From: an uncultured Alistipes sp.
Lineage (GTDB): Bacteria > Bacteroidota > Bacteroidia > Bacteroidales > Rikenellaceae
Assembly (NCBI GenBank): GCA_910584485.1
Contig: CAJUAV010000003.1
Coordinates: 171,315-235,314 of the forward strand
Direction of reading: 5' to 3'
Length of the DNA: 64,000 nt
Shown here: positions 43,641 to 51,322 of the stretch, one piece after another
Layout: every line of letters starts with the position of its first letter
Position numbering within the stretch: the stretch's first letter is position 1
Position numbers and translations under genes: made by a program
Notes under the pieces: generated by a model
Database searches by the model: none
What the model saw: the letters and a program-made list of their open reading frames with translations, nothing else
What the model was told of the DNA's origin: nothing

Positions 43641-44417
43641 ATGATACACTTGAAAACGGACGAGGAGATCGAGCTCCTGCGCGAAAACAATCTGCTGGTC
43701 TCCGAGACGCTGGCCGAGGTGGGTCGCCACATTCGGCCGGGCGTCACGACCAAGCGGCTGGACGAAATCGCCGAAGATTTCATCCGTGCGCACGGAGCCG
43801 TCCCCGCGTTTTTGGGATACCAGGGCTATCCCGCTTCGTTGTGCATTTCGGTCAACGAGCAGGTGGTCCACGGTATACCGTCGGCCAAGGTCGTTCTGAA
43901 GGAGGGCGACATGGTCTCGATCGATTGCGGTACGTTTATGAAGGGGTTTGTCGGTGACTCGGCCTACACATTCGAGGTCGGCGAGGTCGGCGAGGAAGTA
44001 CGCCGCCTGATGCAGGTCACCAAAGAGGCTCTTTATAAAGGTACGGCGCAGGCGAAAGCCGGAAATCGCGTAGGCGATATTTCGGCCGCCGTGCAGGAAT
44101 ACACCGAGTCGTTCGGCTACGGTGTCGTACGCGAACTGGAAGGACACGGGTTGGGCCGGAAGATGCACGAGGCCCCGGGTGTCCCTAACTACGGCGCCAA
44201 AGGCCGCGGCCCGCTCCTGAAGGAGGGGATGGTCATCTGCATCGAGCCGATGATCACCATGGGCAGCAAATCGGTCGTATTCGAGGAGGACGGATGGACC
44301 GTCCGTACGCGGGATCGCAAACCCGCGGCGCACTACGAGTTCGCCGTGGCGATCCGCAAGAACGGTCCCGACGTCCTGACGGATTTCGGCATCATCGAAC
44401 AGGCGATCAAACACTAA
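43641..44417 (+). CDS. map: Methionine aminopeptidase, type I
   Basis: 258 aa metalloprotease removing the initiator Met. Metal ligands: Asp in SIDCGT, Asp in VGDSAYTF, His in LEGHGLGRKMHEAP, Glu in VICIEPMI and Glu in HYEFAVAI. Length is typical of the short bacterial type Ia enzyme. It starts MIHLKTDEEIELLRENN. infA lies 9 bp downstream. Confidence 0.97.
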   Translation: MIHLKTDEEIELLRENNLLVSETLAEVGRHIRPGVTTKRLDEIAEDFIRAHGAVPAFLGYQGYPASLCISVNEQVVHGIPSAKVVLKEGDMVSIDCGTFMKGFVGDSAYTFEVGEVGEEVRRLMQVTKEALYKGTAQAKAGNRVGDISAAVQEYTESFGYGVVRELEGHGLGRKMHEAPGVPNYGAKGRGPLLKEGMVICIEPMITMGSKSVVFEEDGWTVRTRDRKPAAHYEFAVAIRKNGPDVLTDFGIIEQAIKH

Positions 44418-44426
44418 AACGCTACT

Positions 44427-44645
44427 ATGGCAAAACAAGCTGCTATCGAACGCGATGGGACGATCATCGAGGCTTTGTCGAACGCGATGTTCCGCGTCGA
44501 ACTCGACAACGGTCACGTCCTGACGGCCCACATCTCGGGAAAGATGCGTATGCACTACATCAAGATCCTTCCCGGGGACAAAGTAAAGGTGGAGATGACT
44601 CCCTACGATCTGACGAAGGGTCGCATCTCGTTCCGTTACAAATAA
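44427..44645 (+). CDS. infA: Translation initiation factor IF-1
   Basis: 72 aa OB-fold factor occupying the A-site during initiation (MAKQAAIERDGTIIEALSNA; FRVELDNGHVLTAHISGKMR; DLTKGRISFRYK). Exactly the family length. rpmJ follows after 30 bp. Confidence 0.98.
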   Translation: MAKQAAIERDGTIIEALSNAMFRVELDNGHVLTAHISGKMRMHYIKILPGDKVKVEMTPYDLTKGRISFRYK

Positions 44646-44675
44646 CAGTACATGAACCAGATTGCTTGAAAAACC

Positions 44676-44792
44676 ATGAAAGTAAAAGCATCCATCAAGA
44701 AGCGAAGCGAGGATTGCAAGATCGTGAAGCGTAAGGGTAAGCTCTACGTGATCTGCAAGAAGAATCCCAAGTTCAAAATGCGCCAAGGTTAA
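44676..44792 (+). CDS. rpmJ: 50S ribosomal protein L36
   Basis: 38 aa, too short for most gene callers. It starts MKVKASIKKRSEDCKIVKRK and ends CKKNPKFKMRQG. The zinc ligands of the C+ form (Cys, Cys, Cys/His pattern) are only partly present: two Cys are visible (Cys14, Cys27), so it may be the zinc-reduced form. Canonical position between infA and rpsM. Confidence 0.95.
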   Translation: MKVKASIKKRSEDCKIVKRKGKLYVICKKNPKFKMRQG

Positions 44793-44819
44793 ACCAATTA
44801 AAGAAGAAAAAGAAATTTT

Positions 44820-45200
44820 ATGGCACGTATAGTCGGTGTAGATTTACCCAAAAATAAACGCGGCGAGATCGGTCTGACCTATATCTACGGTATCGGTCGC
44901 TCGACCGCCCGCCACATTCTCGAAGTAGCCGGTATCAGCTACGACACGAAGGTTCAGGACTGGACCGATGCGGAGGTCGGCGCGATTCGTTCGACGATCG
45001 CCGACATGGGTCTGAAGGTGGAGGGCGAGTGCCGCTCGCTCGTTCAGCTCAACATCAAGCGACTGATGGATATCGGCTGCTACCGCGGCATCCGTCATCG
45101 TCTGGGTCTTCCGCTGCGCGGTCAGTCGACCAAGAACAACGCCCGCACGCGCAAGGGCAAGAAGAAGACCGTCGCAAACAAGAAAAAGGCAACGAAGTAA
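44820..45200 (+). CDS. rpsM: 30S ribosomal protein S13
   Basis: 126 aa head protein contacting the 50S subunit and P-site tRNA (ARIVGVDLPKNKRGEIGLTY; CYRGIRHRLGLPLRGQSTKN, then NARTRKGKKKTVANKK). First gene of the alpha-operon segment. 13 bp before rpsK. Confidence 0.98.
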   Translation: MARIVGVDLPKNKRGEIGLTYIYGIGRSTARHILEVAGISYDTKVQDWTDAEVGAIRSTIADMGLKVEGECRSLVQLNIKRLMDIGCYRGIRHRLGLPLRGQSTKNNARTRKGKKKTVANKKKATK

Positions 45201-45213
45201 TCTTTAGAGAATT

Positions 45214-45603
45214 ATGGCAAAGAAAACTGGAACAGTCAAGAAGAAGGTTGTCAAGGTCGGTCTGGTGGGCAATGCCTACGTTCACTCGACTTTCAACAAC
45301 GTAATCATCACCATCACGAACGAGACCGGCGACGTCATCAGCTGGTCGTCGGCCGGTAAGATGGGCTTCCGTGGTTCGAAGAAGAATACGCCGTATGCCG
45401 CACAGACGTCGGCCGCCGATTGCGCCAAGGTCGCTTACGACATGGGTCTGCGCAAGGTGAAGGTCTACGTGAAGGGTCCCGGTGCGGGTCGCGAGTCGGC
45501 CGTCCGTACGATCCACGGTGCGGGCATCGAGGTGATGGAGATCATCGACGTCACGCCGCTGCCGCACAACGGCTGCCGCGCTCCCAACCGTCGCCGCGTA
45601 TAA
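45214..45603 (+). CDS. rpsK: 30S ribosomal protein S11
   Basis: 129 aa platform protein (GNAYVHSTFNNVIITITNET; GPGAGRESAVRTIHGAGIEV; DVTPLPHNGCRAPNRRRV). 59 bp before rpsD, a gap holding only AT-rich leader. Confidence 0.98.
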   Translation: MAKKTGTVKKKVVKVGLVGNAYVHSTFNNVIITITNETGDVISWSSAGKMGFRGSKKNTPYAAQTSAADCAKVAYDMGLRKVKVYVKGPGAGRESAVRTIHGAGIEVMEIIDVTPLPHNGCRAPNRRRV

Positions 45604-45662
45604 TCCGCGCACCGTGAAGAGAGGGTAAAGCGTATAACAAACAACATAACATAGAGACTACA

Positions 45663-46271
45663 ATGGGAAAATATATTGGACCTAAATCGAAAATCGCCCG
45701 TAAGTTCGGCGAGGCTATCTATGGCGCGGACAAGGTGCTCGAGAAGCGTAATTTTCCTCCCGGACAGCACGGTCTTGCCCGCAAGCGCAAGAAGGTTTCG
45801 GAGTACGGTACGCAGTTGAGCGAGAAGCAGAAGGCTAAATATACCTACGGTCTGCTCGAGAAGCAGTTCTCGCGCACCTACGAGCAGGCTGCCCGCATGG
45901 GCGGCATCACGGGCGAAAACCTGCTGAAGCTGCTGGAGTGCCGTCTGGACAACGTCGTGTACCGTCTGGGCATCGCCCCGACGCGCGCTGCGGCCCGTCA
46001 GCTCGTTTCGCACTGCCATATCTGCGTAAACGGCGCGGTTGTGAACATTCCTTCCTACTCGCTTCGTGCGGGCGACGTGGTGTCGGTACGCGAGAAGTCG
46101 AAGAGCCTCGAGGTGATCGCCGACTCGCTGGCCGGCGGTCAGCGCAGCCGTTACGCATGGCTCGAGTGGGACGGTGCTACGATGAGCGGTAAATTCATTC
46201 AGAACCCTGAACGCGAAGAGATTCCCGAGAACATCAAGGAGCAGCTCATCGTCGAGTTGTACTCGAAGTAG
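45663..46271 (+). CDS. rpsD: 30S ribosomal protein S4
   Basis: 202 aa primary assembly protein with an S4 RNA-binding domain (LECRLDNVVYRLGIAPTRAA; RQLVSHCHICVNGAVVNIPS). Also the alpha-operon regulator in E. coli. Full length. Confidence 0.98.
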   Translation: MGKYIGPKSKIARKFGEAIYGADKVLEKRNFPPGQHGLARKRKKVSEYGTQLSEKQKAKYTYGLLEKQFSRTYEQAARMGGITGENLLKLLECRLDNVVYRLGIAPTRAAARQLVSHCHICVNGAVVNIPSYSLRAGDVVSVREKSKSLEVIADSLAGGQRSRYAWLEWDGATMSGKFIQNPEREEIPENIKEQLIVELYSK

Positions 46272-46292
46272 TAAACAATCAAATTCAAGATT

Positions 46293-47285
46293 ATGGCAAT
46301 ATTAGCATTCCAGAAACCTGAAAAGGTTATTATGCTCGAATCTACTTCTTCGTTCGGAAAGTTCGAATTCCGACCGCTGGAGCCCGGATTCGGTCGTACG
46401 GTCGGGAACGCTTTGCGTCGTATCCTGCTCTCGTCGCTCGAGGGCTATGCGATTACGACCGTCAAGGTGGCCGGCGTCGATCACGAGTTCGCCGCGATCC
46501 CCGGCGTGAAGGAGGATATGTTACACATCATCCTCTTTCTGAAGCAGATTCGCTTTATCCGCACGGTGGACAACCAGGATGCCGAGAAGGTGTCGATCAA
46601 CGTGGCGGGGGTTACGGAGCTGACTGCCGGATATATCTCGAATTACCTCTCGTTCTTCAAAGTGCTGAACCCCGATCTGGTGATCTGCCACCTGGCCCCC
46701 GGGACCAAGATGCAGCTCACGCTGACGATCGGCAAGGGCCGCGGCTATGTCCCCGCCGAGGAGAATACGCCGGCCGATGCCGAGTTCGGAACGCTCCCGA
46801 TCGACTCGATCTTCACGCCGATCAAAAACGTGAAGTACGCGATCGAGGACTACCGCGTGGAGCAGCGCACGGACTATGAGAAACTGAATTTGGAAATTAC
46901 TACCGACGGGTCGATCCATCCGAAGGATGCGCTCAAGGAGGCTGCGAAGATTCTGATCCAGCATTTCATGCTCTTCTCGGACGAGAAGATCACCGTGAAC
47001 ATGGAGGACAAGAACGGCACCGAGGAGTTCGACGAGGACGTGCTGCACATGCGCCAGCTGCTCAAGACGAAGCTGTCGGATCAGGACTTGAGCGTGCGCG
47101 CGCTGAACTGCCTGAAGGCGGCCGACGTCGATACGCTGGGCGACCTGGTGAAGCTCAACCGCAACGACCTGCTGAAGTTCCGCAACTTCGGCAAGAAGTC
47201 GCTGACGGAGCTCGACGAGCTGCTGGCCTCGCTGAACCTCAAGTTCGGGATGGACGTAGCCATCTACAAGCTGGACAAGGATTAG
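46293..47285 (+). CDS. rpoA: RNA polymerase alpha subunit
   Basis: 330 aa. The N-terminal dimerisation domain (FEFRPLEPGFGRTVGNALRR, ILLSSLEGYAITTVKVAGVD) assembles the polymerase. The C-terminal domain (about 250-320: LSVRALNCLKAADVDTLGDL, LLKFRNFGKKSLTELDELL) contacts UP elements and activators. Normal length, between rpsD and rplQ. Confidence 0.98.
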   Translation: MAILAFQKPEKVIMLESTSSFGKFEFRPLEPGFGRTVGNALRRILLSSLEGYAITTVKVAGVDHEFAAIPGVKEDMLHIILFLKQIRFIRTVDNQDAEKVSINVAGVTELTAGYISNYLSFFKVLNPDLVICHLAPGTKMQLTLTIGKGRGYVPAEENTPADAEFGTLPIDSIFTPIKNVKYAIEDYRVEQRTDYEKLNLEITTDGSIHPKDALKEAAKILIQHFMLFSDEKITVNMEDKNGTEEFDEDVLHMRQLLKTKLSDQDLSVRALNCLKAADVDTLGDLVKLNRNDLLKFRNFGKKSLTELDELLASLNLKFGMDVAIYKLDKD

Positions 47286-47321
47286 TCCGACCACCGCTAA
47301 CACAGTAAAAAACTTTTATTT

Positions 47322-47888
47322 ATGAGACACAATAAGAATTACAACCACCTCGGTCGCCAGGCAGGACACCGCAAGGCCCTGATGTCGAACATGGCTTCGT
47401 CGCTGATTCTGCACAAGCGCATCGAGACCACGCTGGCCAAGGCCAAGGCGCTGCGCATGTTCGTCGAGCCTCTGGTAACCAAGTCGAAGGAGGATACCAC
47501 CCACTCGCGCCGTGTCGTATTCTCGTATCTGAAGCAGAAGGAGGCCGTGACGGAGCTGTTCCGCACGATCGCCCCGAAGATCGCCGAGCGCAACGGCGGT
47601 TATACGCGCATCCTGAAGACGGGCTTCCGTCTGGGCGATGCGGCCGAGATGTGCATCATCGAGTTCGTGGACTTCAACGAGCCCTACACGCTGGGAATCG
47701 CTCCCGCGGCTGCTGCCGAGGCGAAGCCCAAGACGCGTCGTTCGCGCAAGAAGTCGACGGACGCCGTCGAGGATGCAACGGTCGTCGAGGGCGAGAAGAA
47801 GCAGGCCCAGCAGGCTGCCCGCAACGTGGCTGCCAAGGGGGCTGCGCCGAAGGTCGCCAAGAAGACGAACGTCGGCAAGAAGATGTAA
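47322..47888 (+). CDS. rplQ: 50S ribosomal protein L17 with C-terminal extension
   Basis: 188 aa. The first 120 residues are standard L17 (MRHNKNYNHLGRQAGHRKAL; SLILHKRIETTLAKAKALR; NGGYTRILKTGFRLGDAAEM). The remaining 65 or so are a Lys/Ala-rich low-complexity tail (RRSRKKSTDAVEDATVVEG onward), common in Bacteroidota L17 but absent from E. coli. Last gene of the cluster, followed by a strong terminator. Confidence 0.97.
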   Translation: MRHNKNYNHLGRQAGHRKALMSNMASSLILHKRIETTLAKAKALRMFVEPLVTKSKEDTTHSRRVVFSYLKQKEAVTELFRTIAPKIAERNGGYTRILKTGFRLGDAAEMCIIEFVDFNEPYTLGIAPAAAAEAKPKTRRSRKKSTDAVEDATVVEGEKKQAQQAARNVAAKGAAPKVAKKTNVGKKM

Positions 47889-47914
47889 TCCGTTTCGGAT
47901 CATGCCTCGTAAGA

Positions 47915-47948
47915 CGGGCACCGCTTTTCGGCGGTGTCCGTTTTTTTT
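47915..47948 (+). terminator. Intrinsic terminator of the ribosomal cluster
   Basis: Arms CGGGCACCGC (47915-47924) and GCGGTGTCCG (47931-47940, one G-T pair), loop TTTTCG, followed directly by eight T. A textbook rho-independent terminator 26 bp after rplQ. Confidence 0.92.
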
Positions 47949-48054
47949 GCGACAGGAGGGGGCGCGGACGGTGGCGTTGCGACGGATTTCGCGGGATGCT
48001 GCGGCGTTAAGAGCGGGGATCGGCGTCGGAGGCGGCTCGGCGGGCTCGTATCTT

Positions 48055-48160
48055 GTTCGCTTCGACCTCGCAGAGGTCGGCGGGCCGAAGCCTCCGCGCG
48101 CAGAGGCCCGCATTTCGCCGCTGCATCATGCGTGCGCTCCGCAGGCTTCGGTCCTTGGAA
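48055..48160. repeat. Intergenic palindromic repeat (family copy, best preserved)
   Basis: CGACCT-CGCAG-AGGTCG (48063-48079), then GCGGGCC (48080-48086) / GGCCCGC (48105-48111) with inner CCTC / GAGG and the loop CGCGCGCA. A distal AGGCTTCGGTCC (to 48154) is complementary to GGGCCGAAGCCT, offering an alternative longer stem. It lies in the gap after rplQ. Confidence 0.83.
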
Positions 48161-48177
48161 AAGTCGCACCTTCGTGC

Positions 48178-48258
48178 GTGCCGTTCGCCGCCGCCCATGC
48201 GGCGGACGGCAAATCTCGCGTCGGGCCGCTCGATGCCGCCTGCCGCCGTCGGCGAACG
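48178..48258. repeat. Second palindromic repeat type, copy b
   Basis: GTTCGCCG (48183-48190) and CGGCGAAC (48250-48257) form an outer stem around about 60 bp. An inner GCCGCC / GGCGG pairing is possible. It is the counterpart of 16437-16525 and likewise follows a copy of the main family within about 25 bp. Confidence 0.7.
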
Positions 48259-48317
48259 TGCTATCCGGTCGGACGCAGCTGTTGCCCCCCCCCGTGTGTT
48301 ATAAAATGAAAGCGTGC

Positions 48318-48348
48318 TTTGAAATTATTTATATTCTTTTTATATTTG
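48318..48348 (+). promoter_or_regulatory. Bacteroidota-type promoter
   Basis: TTTG (48318-48321), a 19-bp AT-rich spacer, and a perfect TATATTTG (48341-48348). Transcription should start about 48355, leaving a leader of only about 11 nt before the ATG at 48366. Confidence 0.85.
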
Positions 48349-48365
48349 TGAAAACATCGCGTCGC

Positions 48366-49937
48366 ATGATCCCCCTTTTTCGCTCTCTTTCGATCCTCCT
48401 TGCCGGATGTTTGGTCGCTTCGTCCGCCGCTTTCGCGCAGGAGTCGGGTTCGCCTTTCCTGTCCGCACCCTCCGCGGCATCCGCATCCTCCGTTGCACCC
48501 TCCTCTGCATCCGTGCCCGGCGCTGCACTCGCGGCCTCCCCCGTATCGGCGCAAACACCCGCATCGGACTCCGAACCGTCCTCCGCATCCGCGCTCCGAT
48601 CGCCGCTCGCACCCAGGAGCGAGGTGTGGAACGGCGTGTTGGAGGTCGGCGGCCATCCTCTTCGCATCGTCTTTCGGCTCTCGTCGACCGATGCGGGGTG
48701 GCGCGGGACGATGGACAGCCCCGACCAGCGTGCCTACGGCATTCCGCTCGATTCGGTGGCCGTCTCGCCCCTCGGCGTGCACCTCGCGTCGCCGGCGCTG
48801 CGAATGATCTTCTCGGGCGGATATCTCGGCAGGGAGCTCCTGTCGGGCGTTTTCACGCAGGGCGGGGTCGAGCGGGCCCTCGTGCTGCGGCGCGGCGAGG
48901 CTGTGCCTCCGCGCCGTCCGCAGGAGCCGCAGCCGCCCTTCCCCTATCGCTGCGAAGAGGTTGCATTTGACGGCCGCGACGGGGCGGCGACGCTGCACGG
49001 GACGCTGACCCTTCCCGCGGGCGAGGGGCCTTTCCCCGCGCTGGTGTTGGTGACGGGGAGCGGAACGCAGAACCGCGACGAGGAGGTTTTCGGTCACAAA
49101 CCTTTCCTGGTGCTGGCGGATTTCCTGACGCGGCGCGGGGTGGCGGTGCTGCGCTACGACGACCGCAGCTACGGCGCCTCGCGCGAGGAGCAGGCACGGT
49201 TGCAGGGGACGACGACGCTCGATCTGACGGAGGATGCGCTGGGCGCCTTCGACTTTTTGCGCAGCCACGGGGCGATCGATTCGGCCCGCATCGGCATCGG
49301 CGGCCACAGCGAGGGGGGCACGATCGCCCTCTTCGCCGCCGCCCGCGAGCCGCGGGTGGCCTTCGTCGTCTCGCTGGCGGGGATGTTCGTGCGGGGCGCG
49401 GAGCTGCTCGCGGAGCAGAATCGGGCGGCGCTGGTCGACGCAGGGGTGCCGCAGGAGACGGCCGATGCCTACGGGCGCGCGTTGGAGCGCCTCTATGCCG
49501 CGTGGATCGAACGAACCCCCGCCGAGCTGGCGGCGCAGCGCACGCGGCTCCTTGCTGAGGCGACGGCGGGCGAAGCGCTGCCCGAGCCGCTGCGGCGCAA
49601 CCTCGATGCGGTGATCGATGCGGCGCAACAGCCCTGGTTCGACCGCTTCGTGCGGCTCGATCCGTCGGAGGCGGCGGCGCGGTTGGGCGACCGTCCCTGT
49701 CTGGCCCTCAACGGGGCGAAGGATCGGCAGGTGGATGCCGCGCAGAACCTCGGACGGCTGCAACGGCTGACGCAGGGGCGTCCCGCGGTGGAGACGATCC
49801 GTTACGAGGGGTTGAACCACCTGTTCCAGCCCTGCACGACGGGGGCCGTGAGCGAGTATGCGGCGATCGAGACGACGATCTCCCCCGCCGTGCTGGCCGA
49901 TCTGGCCGCGTGGCTTCAGCGCACGACGCAGCGGTAG
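48366..49937 (+). CDS. Secreted or lipid-anchored alpha/beta-hydrolase (esterase/peptidase S9-like)
   Basis: 523 aa. The signal peptide SILLAGCLVASSAAFAQ could be cut before Gln26, or be a lipobox (LAGC, Cys15). Residues about 27-85 are a Ser/Ala/Pro linker, 87-175 a beta-rich N-terminal domain (VWNGVLEVGGHPLRIVFRL), and 200-520 the hydrolase: VLVTGSGTQNRDEEVFGH, nucleophile GGHSEGG (Ser315), LNGAKDRQVDAAQN (Asp) and YEGLNHLFQP (His). Two-domain Bacteroidota esterases of this type have unknown substrates. The ATG at 48366 is preferred because the promoter ends at 48348; an earlier in-frame ATG lies inside the promoter. Confidence 0.83.
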   Translation: MIPLFRSLSILLAGCLVASSAAFAQESGSPFLSAPSAASASSVAPSSASVPGAALAASPVSAQTPASDSEPSSASALRSPLAPRSEVWNGVLEVGGHPLRIVFRLSSTDAGWRGTMDSPDQRAYGIPLDSVAVSPLGVHLASPALRMIFSGGYLGRELLSGVFTQGGVERALVLRRGEAVPPRRPQEPQPPFPYRCEEVAFDGRDGAATLHGTLTLPAGEGPFPALVLVTGSGTQNRDEEVFGHKPFLVLADFLTRRGVAVLRYDDRSYGASREEQARLQGTTTLDLTEDALGAFDFLRSHGAIDSARIGIGGHSEGGTIALFAAAREPRVAFVVSLAGMFVRGAELLAEQNRAALVDAGVPQETADAYGRALERLYAAWIERTPAELAAQRTRLLAEATAGEALPEPLRRNLDAVIDAAQQPWFDRFVRLDPSEAAARLGDRPCLALNGAKDRQVDAAQNLGRLQRLTQGRPAVETIRYEGLNHLFQPCTTGAVSEYAAIETTISPAVLADLAAWLQRTTQR

Positions 49938-49992
49938 GCGAAAAACCGGCGCGAAATTTTCGGTTTTTCGGCGGCGGTGTCGATTTTTATTA

Positions 49993-50000
49993 TACCTTTG
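49993..50000 (+). promoter_or_regulatory. Promoter -7 box for the cobalamin riboswitch transcript
   Basis: TACCTTTG matches TAnnTTTG and lies about 10 bp ahead of the riboswitch. A T-rich -33 region lies about 24 bp upstream (49963-49968), longer than ideal. Confidence 0.65.
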
Positions 50001-50007
50001 CAATGTG

Positions 50008-50192
50008 AAAGGTTTCCCGCTGCGGTGCCGCCGCGCGGGATGAAAAGGAAATTCGGTGCGAAGCCGAAACAGTACCTGCTGCTGTAAGTTCCTCTTTTCA
50101 AACGAAAAGAACCCGATGTTCCGTGCAACGGCCACTGACCCTCCGCGGTTGGGAAGGCGCACGGAGCGGAACAAGTCAGAAGACCTGCCTTT
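50008..50192 (+). ncRNA. Cobalamin (AdoCbl-type) riboswitch
   Basis: Conserved blocks in the right order: GAAAAGGAA near 50042, GGTGCGAAGCCG (about 50055-50066) and CAGTACCTGCTGCTGTAA (about 50070-50087), then GCCACTG near 50137, GGGAAGGCGC near 50152, and the 3' block AGTCAGAAGACCTGCCT (50174-50190). This is the B12-box architecture of cobalamin riboswitches. A terminator hairpin follows at 50306-50346 and then the DUF4465 gene, so B12 probably lowers its expression by premature termination (the mechanism is inferred). Confidence 0.93.
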
Positions 50193-50305
50193 CCGACCAC
50201 AACCGATTTGCCGCCTGCAGGAGTACGGGGACGAATCAAGACCGCATCCCCCGATCCGCTCGTCGGAGAGCCGTTTCGTCGGGGCGCCGTTTTGAAACTG
50301 TCACA

Positions 50306-50346
50306 AGCACCGTATTTCGCTTTGCGCGGAGTACGGTGCTTTTTTT
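50306..50346 (+). terminator. Terminator between the riboswitch and the BtuH-like gene
   Basis: Arms AGCACCGTA (50306-50314) and TACGGTGCT (50332-50340), loop 17 nt, followed by TTTTTT. It stands 28 bp before the ATG at 50375, in the right place for riboswitch-controlled attenuation. 50193-50305 is linker in which an anti-terminator could form. Confidence 0.85.
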
Positions 50347-50374
50347 CGGACAGTTACTTTAAACCGATAAGAAC

Positions 50375-51178
50375 ATGAAAAAAATCCTGACTTTTGCGAT
50401 GCTCCTCGCCGCGGCCTGCGGCTCGTGGAGCTGCTCGGACGATCACGACGATGCGTTCAAGCTGCGTGTGCTGACCTTCGAAGATGCCGACTATGGCGGC
50501 TCGTCGACCGTGAAGGGCTACTGGTCGTCGCTCGTCGACGATGCGCAGTACAACGGCGCGCTGCTCTACGGCAATACGGCCGGTTACAACTGGTACGACG
50601 AAGGCAACACGGGGCTCGCCTCGGGCATGCTCGACGCCGATTTCTGGAACGGCGGCCATGCCGTCTCGGACTATTATGAGGCCGATTTCACGGGGTGCGA
50701 TTACAACAAGCAGCTCGCCGTCTCGACCGCGGCGAACGGCGCGGGCCACAACGGTTCGAAGCACTTCTGCGTGCAGAACGGCTACGTGGACGCCTCCTCC
50801 TACAAGCAGGAGCTGCCTGCGCTGCGCTTCAAGAGCGGCGAAGAGCACGTCATCGACCACATGTGGGTCGTCAACACGAGCTATGTGCTCGATTTTTTGA
50901 CCAACGGCAATGCGTTTTCATCGGCTGCCGGCGCCGACTCCTGGTTCAAGATCATCGCGACGGGCTACGACGCCGCAGGCGCCGAGACGGGTACGTGCGA
51001 ATTTTTCCTCTGTGAGGGCCGCACCTTCGTGACCGAGTGGACGCGCTTCGACCTGTGGCAGCTGGGTGCCGTCGCACGCGTCGAGTTCAACCTGAAGGGC
51101 AGCGACGACCTCTACGGCGACTACGGGTTGAATGCTCCCGCCTATTTCGCTTTCGACGACGTCGCCGTACGCTTTTGA
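50375..51178 (+). CDS. DUF4465-family surface lipoprotein, probable cobalamin-binding (BtuH-like)
   Basis: 267 aa. The lipoprotein signal peptide MKKILTFAMLLAAACGSWSC is followed by SDDHDD. Cys20 with a Ser-Asp-Asp run matches the Bacteroidota lipoprotein export signal that sends lipoproteins to the cell surface. The mature part has the DUF4465 layout: VLTFEDADYGGSS, NTGLASGMLDADFWNGGHAV, HFCVQNGYVD, TRFDLWQLGAVARVEFNLKG and NAPAYFAFDDVAV. DUF4465 proteins of the BtuH type bind vitamin B12 at the surface of Bacteroides (established for that group). The riboswitch upstream supports that role here. No btuB or btuCDF lies nearby. Confidence 0.85.
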   Translation: MKKILTFAMLLAAACGSWSCSDDHDDAFKLRVLTFEDADYGGSSTVKGYWSSLVDDAQYNGALLYGNTAGYNWYDEGNTGLASGMLDADFWNGGHAVSDYYEADFTGCDYNKQLAVSTAANGAGHNGSKHFCVQNGYVDASSYKQELPALRFKSGEEHVIDHMWVVNTSYVLDFLTNGNAFSSAAGADSWFKIIATGYDAAGAETGTCEFFLCEGRTFVTEWTRFDLWQLGAVARVEFNLKGSDDLYGDYGLNAPAYFAFDDVAVRF

Positions 51179-51261
51179 TCGCCCCGCGGGCGATCCTCAC
51201 TCTGCGCCGCGTCGAGGCATGCGGTCGCAGCACCGAAAATTTTTTTGGTATTTGTTTAGGG

Positions 51262-51299
51262 CGAGAGCGCCGCTCCCTGCGAGGGGAACGGCGCTCTCG
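51262..51299. terminator. Inverted repeat between convergent genes
   Basis: Arms CGAGAGCGCCG (51262-51272) and CGGCGCTCTCG (51289-51299), 11 bp, loop 16 nt. It sits between the DUF4465 gene (ends 51178) and the antiporter gene (ends 51323). Neither strand has a clear T-run directly after the stem; an eight-T run (about 51239-51246) precedes it on the plus strand. Likely terminator, not ideal. Confidence 0.6.
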
Positions 51300-51322
51300 G
51301 TGTCTGTGCGGCGCGGGGTCGT

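Noticed and set aside
47889..48365. Upstream start of the 523-residue hydrolase (48305 or earlier)
   Set aside because: The ATG at 48305 lies ahead of the -33/-7 promoter, so it would not be in the mRNA. The start at 48366 gives a proper signal peptide.
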